Shown: piece after piece, positions 25,317 to 34,100 of the stretch | Position numbering within the stretch: the first letter of the stretch is position 1 | Layout: the number at the start of each line of letters is the position of its first letter | The notes under the pieces: model-generated | Database searches by the model: none | What the model was told of the DNA's origin: nothing | The model's input: only the letters and a program-made list of their open reading frames with translations | Program-made: the position numbers and the translations under genes | Assembly (NCBI GenBank): GCA_004168015.1 | Contig: SEYW01000021.1 | Location: 1-36,451, forward strand | DNA length: 36,451 nucleotides | Source: Methylolobus aquaticus | GTDB lineage: Bacteria > Pseudomonadota > Gammaproteobacteria > Methylococcales > Methylococcaceae | Direction of reading: 5' to 3'

Positions 25317-26689
25317 GACTTATCCGGCTTGCCGGCCTGGGCGGCTTGCGGTTTGCTGACGAACCAGTTGCCGATGGCCTCGATTTCCGGGTCATGCAGG
25401 CTACCCGACCACATGCGCAGTGCGATCAGGGCGCGCACGAAATCGTAACGGGCGCGCGCCTGCTCGACCCGTCCGCGCAGCAGCAAGCGCCGCGTCTCGA
25501 GCACGTCGACGATGGTCGTCGTGCCCAGGTCGTAGGCCTTGTACTGCGCGTCGACCGCCTTGGCCCGGGCGACGACCTCCTGATTGGTCGATTCGATCCG
25601 CGCATGACTGGCCATCACATCGAGAAACGCGGTGCGGGTTTCCTTCTCGATCTCGCGCCGCTGCTGCTCGTATTGCTCCTTCATCTGGTTCCAGCGCGCA
25701 ACCGATTCCTGGACGCGCGCTTGCGTGCCACCACCGGAATAGATCGGGACCTGGATCTGCACGCCGACCGATGCCGAGGTAAAGGGCGGAAAGCGGCGGT
25801 CCTGAAAGCCCAGATTCGAGTAGGTCTGCGTAGCCACCAGATTCGCGCTGGGCAAGTGCTCGGCCTGACTGCCCGACACCATCTTCGATGAGCCCTCGAT
25901 GGCGTGTCCCAGTGCCGTCAGCTTGGGGTTGAAATGCAGCGCATCGCGGACCCAGTCGTCGATCTGGCCGGACATCAGCGTGAAGCGCTCCTGTACCAGC
26001 GGCGAAACGTTCTTGACACCGACACCGGTGGTCTCGCGGAGCTTTTCGAGCGCGACGGCCTTGGCGTTGTTGACCTCGATTTCGCGCGTGATCAGGGCCG
26101 AGAAATAGGCTTCCACCTGATACAGATCGGTCACGGTGGCCATCTGCCGTTCCTGCATGTAGCGCATCTGCTCCAGCTTTTCCTTGACCGACTCCTTCTC
26201 GGCGACCACGTAGTTGATGTCCGCGTCGGCCAGCAGCGCGTTCAGGTAACGGTCTGCCAGATCGTAGGCGACCGCCATGCGCACCGCGTCGACCTCGTTC
26301 TCGCTCTGCAGTGTGAAGGCTTCCGCGCCCTGCAGCCGCAGGTAGGACGGCAGATCGAACAAGGCCTGCCGCGCCTGGATCGATCCCATGTTGCCCCAGT
26401 ACTGCTCGCTGAAATCGCGGTTGTCGGGCAGGTTCTGGGGGCCTCGCTGCAGGCTCTGCCGGAAGTCGACCTTCTGGTAACTGCCGGTCGCCATCAACTG
26501 CGGCAGCAGCTTGCTGAGGGCCTGATCCTGCTGTGCCTTGGCCTGGTCCAGCGCGAATTCCTTGCCCTTCAGGATCGGGTTGCTGTCCAGCGTGATGCGG
26601 TACAGTTCGAGCAGGGACTCCGCCCGGGCCCCGGTCACGGCGGCGCCCAGCAGGCACAGGACCGGAATCAGACGTCGCGCGCCGACCAT
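25313..26689 (-). CDS. TolC-family outer-membrane channel protein
   Basis: Outer-membrane efflux and secretion channel subunit of 458 residues. The signal peptide (RLIPVLCLLGAAVTGARA) is followed by the typical start SLLELYRITLDSNPILKGKE and two long helical repeats with amphipathic patterns. A conserved-looking late region reads AYDLGTTTIVDVLETRRLLLRGR. It lies three bases after the hlyD stop and overlaps the protease gene by four bases. With the ABC transporter and the adaptor it makes a complete type I secretion channel, so it is likely a dedicated TolC. Confidence 0.95.
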   Translation of the reverse strand: MVGARRLIPVLCLLGAAVTGARAESLLELYRITLDSNPILKGKEFALDQAKAQQDQALSKLLPQLMATGSYQKVDFRQSLQRGPQNLPDNRDFSEQYWGNMGSIQARQALFDLPSYLRLQGAEAFTLQSENEVDAVRMAVAYDLADRYLNALLADADINYVVAEKESVKEKLEQMRYMQERQMATVTDLYQVEAYFSALITREIEVNNAKAVALEKLRETTGVGVKNVSPLVQERFTLMSGQIDDWVRDALHFNPKLTALGHAIEGSSKMVSGSQAEHLPSANLVATQTYSNLGFQDRRFPPFTSASVGVQIQVPIYSGGGTQARVQESVARWNQMKEQYEQQRREIEKETRTAFLDVMASHARIESTNQEVVARAKAVDAQYKAYDLGTTTIVDVLETRRLLLRGRVEQARARYDFVRALIALRMWSGSLHDPEIEAIGNWFVSKPQAAQAGKPDKS

Positions 26690-26692
26690 GGC

Positions 26693-28036
26693 TCAGTCCT
26701 CGATCAGCGAGCGCGCGAAGGTATCCCGGATCGGGTCGATCAGGTATTCCATCAGGGTCCGTTCGCCGGTGTTGATCAGCACTTCCGCAGGCATGCCGGG
26801 CAGCAGGTCGAGATTCTGCCGCGCCAGATCCTGCAGCCCCTCGGGCGTGATCTCGACACGGGCCAGGTAGTAGCCGGCGCGGTCCTGTTCCGTGGCACCG
26901 TTCTCGTCCGCCAGACGGTCGGCCGAGACAGCGATCAGCTTGCCCTCGATCTTGGGCGTGTTGCGCGACTTGAAGGCGCTGAACCGCACTTCCGCCATCT
27001 GGCCGACCCGCACCCGGTCGATGTCCAGCGGTGACAGCCGCGCCTCGACGATCAGCTTCTCGTTCTGCGGCACGATGTCCAGCAGCCGCCCGCCGGGTGG
27101 AATCACCGCGCCTATCGTATGCACCGCGAGCCCCAGCACCATGCCCGGCTCGGGCGCCTTGATGACGGTGCGTGCCACCGTGTCCTGCAGCGACTGCAGC
27201 TTTTCCTTCAGTTCGAACAAGGCCGCCTGCACCTCGCTGAGTTCCTTGGCGACCTCGCGCTGGAATTCCTTCTTGAGCTGCAAAATCTTCAGCTCGGTCT
27301 CGCTGATCTGCAGTTCGGTCGCGGCCAGGTCGGACATCAGTTCGCCGCGCTGGCCTTCGGTGTTCGCGAGATTCCGTTCCAGGTCGCGGACCTTCTGCTT
27401 CTCCGCGTAACCCTCTTTGAGCAGGGACTGGAAATCCTTCAGCTCTTCCTCATAGGAGCGCACCAGCCGCTCGTGGCTGCCGATCTGTGACTCGAGGCCG
27501 TGGGCCTTGTGTCGCAGCTGGCCGATCTGGCGTTCATAAAGGCTGATCTCGCCTTCGTGGGCCGATTTGCGGACATTGAAAGTCTGCGTCTGCACGCGTA
27601 TCGATTCCTCGGCGCGCGGGTCGTGCGCGTTCTGCATCAGTTCGGACGGATACTTGACCTGCTTGAGTCCGTCCCGCTGCGCCAGCAGCCGCGCCTCACG
27701 CGCCAGCGAGATCAGGTACTGCCCCCGCACGACTTCCAGCTGGGCTTTGGCCTGGGTGCTGTCCAGCGTGACCAGTACCTGGTCTTGCGTGACGATGTCG
27801 CCGTCGCGGACGTCGATCGTCTTGACGATGCCGCCTTCCAGATGCTGGACGGTCTTGCGGTAGCGCTCGACCGCAATCAGGCCGGGCGCCAGCGCCGCGC
27901 TGCTGAGCGGGGCGAGCACGGCCCAGCCGCCCAGGCCGCCGAACATGATCAATACGGCGCCGATGCCCCAGCGCCGCAGTCGGCGGTCATCGGTGCGAAC
28001 GGCCGGTACGGTGGGAGTCGGAGAGGGGGAAGACAT
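26693..28036 (-). CDS. hlyD: HlyD-family periplasmic adaptor of type I secretion
   Basis: Membrane-fusion protein of 447 residues linking the inner-membrane ABC transporter to TolC. A single N-terminal membrane helix (about residues 23-44, GAVLIMFGGLGGWAVLAP) is followed by the lipoyl half-motif VQHLEGGIVKTIDVRDGD, long coiled coils (about 90-290), the second lipoyl half and a C-terminal beta-barrel region. The ATG at 28036 is used here; a TTG at 28048 is possible. It follows the ABC gene after 33 bases. Confidence 0.94.
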   Translation of the reverse strand: MSSPSPTPTVPAVRTDDRRLRRWGIGAVLIMFGGLGGWAVLAPLSSAALAPGLIAVERYRKTVQHLEGGIVKTIDVRDGDIVTQDQVLVTLDSTQAKAQLEVVRGQYLISLAREARLLAQRDGLKQVKYPSELMQNAHDPRAEESIRVQTQTFNVRKSAHEGEISLYERQIGQLRHKAHGLESQIGSHERLVRSYEEELKDFQSLLKEGYAEKQKVRDLERNLANTEGQRGELMSDLAATELQISETELKILQLKKEFQREVAKELSEVQAALFELKEKLQSLQDTVARTVIKAPEPGMVLGLAVHTIGAVIPPGGRLLDIVPQNEKLIVEARLSPLDIDRVRVGQMAEVRFSAFKSRNTPKIEGKLIAVSADRLADENGATEQDRAGYYLARVEITPEGLQDLARQNLDLLPGMPAEVLINTGERTLMEYLIDPIRDTFARSLIED

Positions 28037-28069
28037 CGGCAGCGACAAGTGTTGAGGCGCGGGGGAGTC

Positions 28070-29827
28070 CTAGCCCGCCGGAGCGGTCTGCGTGGCCAGC
28101 GTCGGGGCCGGAGCCGCAGGCGTTGGTGCCTTCTGCTGGAGCGCGGCGAGCACCTGATCGCGCGGTCCGTACATCGCGCTCTGGCCGTCGACCAGCAGCA
28201 GGATCTTGTCGACGATGCCGAGGATGTTGGGGCGGTGGGTGACCAGCACGATCGTGCTGCCGCGCTGCCGCATCTGGACCACGGCCTTGACGAGCGCATT
28301 CTCGCCGTCCTGATCGAGGTTGGAATTCGGCTCGTCCAGCACCAGCAGTTTCGGGCTCCCGTACAAGGCTCGCGCCAGCCCGAGGCGCTGCTGTTGACCG
28401 GCCGACAACATCTTGCCCTGGCCTATGATCTTGGTTTCATAGCCCTCGGGCAGCCGCAGGATCATGTCGTGCACCCCGGCCGCCTGCGCCGCGGCGACCA
28501 CCTGCGTGGGGTCGATCGTCCCGAAGCGGGCGATGTTCTCGCTGATGCTGCCATCGAGCAGTTCCACATCCTGCGGCAGGTAACCGATGTGCTGACCGAG
28601 CGCCTCGCGATCCCACTGGTCGAGTTCCGCACCGTCCAGGCGCACGCTGCCGGAGACCGGCTTGTAGAGGCCCAGCATCGCCCGGACCAGCGTCGACTTT
28701 CCGGCCGCGCTGGGACCGATGATGCCGACCGCCTGTCCCGGTTCTATGGTGAGCGTGATCCCCTTGAGCACCGCGCCGGCCGCGCCGGGTGGGGTGATGA
28801 CGGTCTTGTCGAAGGCAATTTCTCCGCGGGGCTCAGGCAGGGGCATCGGCGGGGCGCGTTCGGGCACGGTTTTCAACAGGCCGTCCAGGCGCCGATAGGC
28901 TTCGCGGGCCTGCAGGAAACCCCGCCAGTTGGCGATCATCAGGTCGAGCGGTGCCAGGGCGCGCCCGAGCAGGATCGAGCCGGCGATCATCAGGCCGGGG
29001 GTGATTTCCCGGTGAATGGCGAGGTAGGCGCCGAGGGCCAGGATCAGCGACTGCAGCGTCAGCCGGTAGGTCTTCGACAGCGACGTGATCAGGCCCGATT
29101 TCGAGCTGGCCTGGCTTTGCAGGCCGAGCAACGCGACCTGGCGGTCCTGCCAGCGGCTGCGCATGCGCGGAAGCATGCCCATCGCCTCGATCACTTCGGC
29201 ATTGCGCAGGTTGCGCTGTGTGAACTGGTTCGACTCGATGGACTCCTGATTGGCCCGGCCGAGGTTGTCGCGGGTGGCGATTTCGTTCCAGACCGCGATT
29301 CCGCCGAGCGCGACCATCGAGATGACGGCCAGATACCCGAACCAGGAGTGGAACATGAACATCAGCACCAGGTAGAAGGGCATCCAGGGTGCATCGAAGA
29401 AGGCGAACAGCCCCGGGCCGGTCAGGAACTGGCGCAACTGCAGCAGATCGTTCAGCGGCTGGACCGTGGACATTCTGCCGCCGCTGGCCAGGGCCTGCGT
29501 GAACATGGCATCGAACACGCGACCGTTCAGAACCTGGTCGAGGCGGTTGCTGGTTACGATCAGGACTTGCGCGCGCAGCCATTCCAGGCCGCCCATGACC
29601 ACATACAGGAACACGGCGATCAGCGTCAGCATCATCAGCGTCGATTCGCTACTGCTGGCCAGTACCCGGTCGTAGACCTGCATCATGTAGATCGACGGCA
29701 GCAGCAGCAGCAGATTGATGAACAGGCTGAAAAAGCCTGCCGTCACGAACGAGCTGCGGCACAGATCGAGCGCTCGCCTCAGATCCGGTTCCGGACCGGA
29801 GCGCAGCGCGGCCGTTCGGGATGTCAT
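28070..29827 (-). CDS. Type I secretion ABC transporter (PrtD type)
   Basis: Permease-ATPase fusion of 585 residues that exports RTX-type substrates in one step. Membrane helices lie in the first 300 residues. The ATPase shows Walker A GPSAAGKST (371-379), signature LSAGQQQRL (474-482) and Walker B LLVLDEP (494-500). There is no N-terminal C39 peptidase or C39-like domain, which matches the PrtD/AprD subtype. It is the first gene of the operon and is divergent from the lipoprotein and RTX peroxidase genes. An 812-codon open frame antisense to it and hlyD is a codon-bias shadow. Confidence 0.95.
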   Translation of the reverse strand: MTSRTAALRSGPEPDLRRALDLCRSSFVTAGFFSLFINLLLLLPSIYMMQVYDRVLASSSESTLMMLTLIAVFLYVVMGGLEWLRAQVLIVTSNRLDQVLNGRVFDAMFTQALASGGRMSTVQPLNDLLQLRQFLTGPGLFAFFDAPWMPFYLVLMFMFHSWFGYLAVISMVALGGIAVWNEIATRDNLGRANQESIESNQFTQRNLRNAEVIEAMGMLPRMRSRWQDRQVALLGLQSQASSKSGLITSLSKTYRLTLQSLILALGAYLAIHREITPGLMIAGSILLGRALAPLDLMIANWRGFLQAREAYRRLDGLLKTVPERAPPMPLPEPRGEIAFDKTVITPPGAAGAVLKGITLTIEPGQAVGIIGPSAAGKSTLVRAMLGLYKPVSGSVRLDGAELDQWDREALGQHIGYLPQDVELLDGSISENIARFGTIDPTQVVAAAQAAGVHDMILRLPEGYETKIIGQGKMLSAGQQQRLGLARALYGSPKLLVLDEPNSNLDQDGENALVKAVVQMRQRGSTIVLVTHRPNILGIVDKILLLVDGQSAMYGPRDQVLAALQQKAPTPAAPAPTLATQTAPAG

Positions 29828-30067
29828 CGTTGCGGGGTCCTTGCTGTTGACGGTGTGCGGAGTGCTGTGACAGCCGGTTCTCGGGCTCCCTGCAGGGTGC
29901 GTCGGAAGGTATCTCCACTCATTGAACGGAATCGGTAGGTACCATCCGGAAGCGGGTCGAGTCTACCGCACCTTCAGGCTCCTAGCATAGCGGAAAGACC
30001 TAGAGATCGGTCGCCTATTTTGGGGTAGTCTATTTCGTCGATTATTAGGGGCAATCGGGATATCGGA

Positions 30068-30451
30068 GTGATCAGCGTGCATGCAAAATCTGGTTTGAGA
30101 AACCCTTTGAATGCGGAGTGGGGTGCCTGCGTCGATTCCGCGGTTGCCGTGGGTCGTAGCCTCGGTATGCTCATCGTTGGAGCGGCGTTCACGGCTTGCG
30201 CGAGTATCGAACAGCGCGGTCTGGCCGCGTTCGATCCGCCCCGGGCCGAGCCCTGGACGGTTTATCCAGGTACCTTGCACGACGCGCGCACGGTGCGAGC
30301 GGCCTTTGCCGGTGATCATCTCGGCGGCAACGCCTGGCTCAAGGCGCCGGTCGCCTTGCTGGATCTTCCGCTGTCGATCACCGCCGATACGATCTGCCTT
30401 CCCTACGACGCGGCAGTCGTTGCCAATACCCCATCTCCTACCGCCCACTGA
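30068..30451 (+). CDS. YceK/YidQ-like small lipoprotein
   Basis: Protein of 127 residues from a GTG start at 30068 (an ATG at 30167 would give a shorter form beginning MLIVGAAFTAC). The hydrophobic segment and FTAC resemble a lipobox, with the Cys as lipidation site. The later motifs WTVYPGT and LDLPLSITADTICLPYD fit the YceK/YidQ family of outer-membrane-associated lipoproteins of unknown role. It lies between the divergent type I secretion operon and the RTX peroxidase gene. Its link to either is only positional. Confidence 0.75.
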   Translation: MISVHAKSGLRNPLNAEWGACVDSAVAVGRSLGMLIVGAAFTACASIEQRGLAAFDPPRAEPWTVYPGTLHDARTVRAAFAGDHLGGNAWLKAPVALLDLPLSITADTICLPYDAAVVANTPSPTAH

Positions 30452-30988
30452 CCCCACGACTGGGCCGCCGACAGGCGTTTCTCCTAGCGCGTCGGCCGGT
30501 TCCTCAGAAATGATTACGTTCGTTCCGCTGTAACGGTCCTTGCTTGGGGCAAGGCCGGGCTGGCAAGCGGGAATCACCGGCCCGAGTCGCTCACCGTCCT
30601 GCGCTTCGGTGTTCCTCCTGTCATCACGATCTCATCCATATGCCGTTCAGGCTTGCTAGGGGTAGTTCGCGCCACCTCCGGGTGCCGTGTCAAAAGAGTT
30701 TACACAGCTATTCCTGAGTGGCTGACGGTGCGTGAGCCCAGTTGCCGACGCCAAGGTTTTCGGTCCGACTACGCAGAAGATTGCCAAGCGGGACAGTGAC
30801 CTGTCTCCGAGTATCGCCTGCTGTGGCCGTATAGGCCGACGATGTCAATCAACCGCTTCTGGTCGGAGGTTGTACGAGAACAACGCGGTCATCTCTGGGG
30901 TGCCGGTTAAGGGTTATTACTGTTATTTCATCTAATGCAGAACAGTCATTTAGGGGTTTCCCTGAATCCCTGAGGGCTCCTTGCCGGT

Positions 30989-31010
30989 TATGTAAGCAAT
31001 TTCTTACATA
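30989..31010. promoter_or_regulatory. Perfect dyad TATGTAAG-N6-CTTACATA, likely operator
   Basis: Two 8-base arms (30989-30996 and 31003-31010) form a perfect inverted repeat spaced by six bases, about 180 bases before the peroxidase ATG. The half-site spacing is two bases longer than CRP/FNR sites. A TetR- or MarR-type regulator would fit the geometry; the protein is unknown. Confidence 0.45.
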
Positions 31011-31022
31011 GTCGAGAGCTAT

Positions 31023-31046
31023 CTCTCTTTGTTTTCTCCAAGAGAG
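31023..31046. promoter_or_regulatory. Inverted repeat CTCTCTT-N10-AAGAGAG
   Basis: Seven-base perfect arms (31023-31029 / 31040-31046) lie just downstream of the dyad at 30989-31010. It may be a second operator or a leader hairpin. Confidence 0.35.
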
Positions 31047-31187
31047 TGCTCGGTTTATTAAAAATAAGGGGTTACCTTGTAGTTTTCGGCGAATTATGCC
31101 TCTTGGCGCACCCCGTGCTTTAGTCGGCAAACGCCGCTCCGGGCGTCGCGCTGTTGCCGTACCGAAACCACCCGAGGAACAAACTCC

Positions 31188-34100
31188 ATGGTAATGCTCG
31201 TCAAGAACGATCTCGAATTCATCCTGAAGCAAATCAAGATCGCCGAAAATCACGTCGATACGAATTACACCGACTACGTCGACGCTCAGGGCAATGCCAT
31301 CGGCACTCTGGTGCCGGCAGGACTGCGCACGGTCAGCGGCGAGTACAACAATCTGCTCAATCCCGAGGCCGGATCGGCCGATCAGGTCATGCCGCGGCTG
31401 CTGACCCCGACTTACAACACGGCGGGCGACAATCCGTTCATTCCCGGCACGCAGACGACGTCCTACACACAGACGAGCGGGGTGGTCTTCGACGCGCAGC
31501 CGCGCATCATCAGCAATCTGGTCGCCGATCAGTCGCTGAACAACCGCGCTGCGATTCTCGCCGCATTGACGGCAGTCGGTGTGCAGAACCCGCAAGCGGC
31601 GCTCGCGGCGATCGTCGCCGCGCGCGATGCCGCGACATCCACCGCGGCGAGTCTCGCCGGTGCCCAGGATACCTACGACGCTGCGTATCAGGCGGCGATC
31701 GACGCTGCGGGTGCGCTGCAGCAGGCCGTGCAGGAGGCGCTCGCGGCATTCAACCAGGCAACCGAGGATTACAACACTGCCAACGCCGATGTTGCGGCGA
31801 AACAGGCGGATCTGAACACCGCCAATGCCGCGCTCGCGTTGCTTGAACAGCGTAACCTCGAAATCGCCGACACGCTGCGGCCTGCGGCCGAGCAAGCCGA
31901 GGCGGATGCCCTGGCCGCACTGGATGCTGCCCAGCTGGCGTTCGATGCCGACCCGAGTCTTGAAAATCAAGCCCTGCTGGATGCGGCCAACTCCGCCTAC
32001 GTGACTGCCGGCGAGGAAGTGCTGGCGCTGAACGACGAGTTCAGTCTCAACGAAACCGCATTGATCCCTGCGGCGCAGGACGTCGTGGCCGACGCGCAGG
32101 CTTTGCTGACGGGTGCTGAACAGGCGCGGGAAGAGGCCGTGGCAGCACAGCAGCAGGCGCAGTCCGACCTCGTCGCGGCGCAGGACGCGGCGGATACGCC
32201 GACGCCTGAGCTCATCGCGGCGCAGCAGGCCCTGATCGATGCGCAGACCGCCGATGCGAACGCGCAATCGAACCTCCGGGAGACGCTCGACAGCTACGGT
32301 GTGACCGTAGACAACGGCACGCTGGTGATTCCCAACGTCGCGACCGACGCTGGGCAATCCGCGCCCTTCAACAGTTTCATGACGCTGTTCGGGCAGTTTT
32401 TCGACCACGGTCTGGACTTGATCTCGAAAGGCGGCAGCGGCACGGTGTTCATCCCGCTGCAGCCGGACGACCCCTTGTACGTCGAGGGTAGCCCGACGAA
32501 CTTCATGGTGCTGACCCGGGCGACCAACCAGCCAGGGCCCGATGGCCAACTGGGTACGGCCGACGACGTGCAGGAGCATGCCAACAAAACGACGCCGTTC
32601 ATCGACCTCAATCAGGTCTACACCTCGCACGAATCGCACCAGGTGTTTCTGCGCGAGTACGTGCTGAACGCCGAGGGTCAGCCGGTCGCGACCGGGCGGA
32701 TGCTCGAGGGTGAGCATGGCGGACCGCCGACCTGGGCCGACATCAAGGCACAGGCGAGCACGATGCTGGGCATCGAGCTGTCGGATGCCGACGTGGGACG
32801 CGTGCCGCTGCTGGCAACCGATCTCTACGGCAACTTCATCCCCGGTGCGAATGGTTTTGCGCAGATCGTTACCGCCAACGGCCTCGTCGAAGGCAACCCG
32901 GCTGCACCGATCGCGGCTGCCGGGGCGATCGCCACGGGGCATGCCTTCCTGGAGGACATCGCCCACAATGCCGCACCCGGTGCGGGCCTGGTCGCCGATG
33001 CGGATACCGAAATCAGCACCGCGGGCGAGCAGCAGCCGGCCGGTACCTATGACAATGAATTGCTCGACGCGCATTTCATCGTCGGGGATGGCCGCGGCAA
33101 CGAGAACATCGGCCTGACGGCCGTGCACCACGTGTTCCACTCGGAGCACAACCACCGAGTCGACCAGATCAAGGACGTGCTGATTTCCTCGGGCGACGTG
33201 GACTTCCTGAACGAGTGGCTGCTGACCGACGTCACCGAGATTCCGGCGGACACCAGCACGCTGGATTGGGACGGCGAGCGGATCTTCCAGGCGGCGCGCT
33301 TCAGTACCGAGATGGTCTACCAGCATCTGGTATTCGAGGAGTTCGCGCGCACCATTTCGCCGAATGTCGATCCCTTCGTGTTCTCGAATACAGCGGACAT
33401 CGACCCGGCGATCGTTGCCGAGTTTGCGCACGTCGTGTATCGCTTCGGCCACTCGATGCTGAACGAGACGGTTGATCGACTCAGTGCCGATGGGCAGACG
33501 GCCGATCCGGTGGGCCTGATCGAAGCCTTCCTGAATCCGGTCGAGTACGTGGCCAGCGGTGTCGACTCCCAGGAAGCCGCCGGCGCGATCCTGCGCGGCA
33601 TGAGTCGTCAGGTCGGGAACGAGATCGACGAGTTCCTGACGGTTGCATTGCGCAACAACCTGGTCGGGCTGCCGCTGGATCTCGCGACGCTGAACATGGC
33701 GCGGGCGCGGGAAACCGGCGTGCCCTCGCTGAATCTGGCGCGGGCCGAGTTCTTCGAGCAGACCGGTGACAGTGCGCTGCAGCCCTACGGCAGCTGGTTC
33801 GATTTCGCGCTGGAACTGAAGCATCCCGCGTCGATCATCAACTTCATCGCGGCCTACGGCACGCATGCGAGCATCACCGCCGAGACCACGCTCGAGGGGA
33901 AGCGCGACGCGGCCACGCTGCTGGTGATCGGCGGGGCCGGCGCCCCGGAGGATCGCCTGGACTTCCTGAACGCTGAAGGGGCTTATGCCGGTGGTACGCT
34001 GGGCGGTTTGAACGATGTCGATTTCTGGATCGGCGGCCTGGCCGAAAAGAAAATGCCGTTCGGCGGCATGCTGGGCTCGACGTTCAACTTCGTGTTCGAA

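Larger units (their letters stand above)
30452..31187. other. Long non-coding region upstream of the RTX peroxidase
   Basis: This stretch of 736 bases has no supported gene; a 67-codon open frame at 30732-30935 lacks protein-like features. From about 30900 to 31110 it is much AT-richer than the rest and contains three inverted repeats (30919-30946, 30989-31010, 31023-31046). GAGGAA before the ATG at 31188 is the ribosome binding site. No clean sigma-70 hexamer pair was found, so the promoter type is open. Confidence 0.55.

Noticed and set aside
27500..29938. An 812-codon open frame on the plus strand
   Set aside because: It is antisense to hlyD and the ABC transporter gene, rich in Gln, Arg, His and Asp, and without protein-family motifs. 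It is a shadow.
30732..30935. A 67-codon open frame upstream of the peroxidase
   Set aside because: It has no ribosome binding site, no hydrophobic or conserved-looking pattern, and lies in a regulatory region.
30989..31010. The dyad considered as a CRP/FNR site
   Set aside because: The half-sites TGTAA and TTACA are eight bases apart rather than the six typical of CRP/FNR sites, so a different regulator is more likely.
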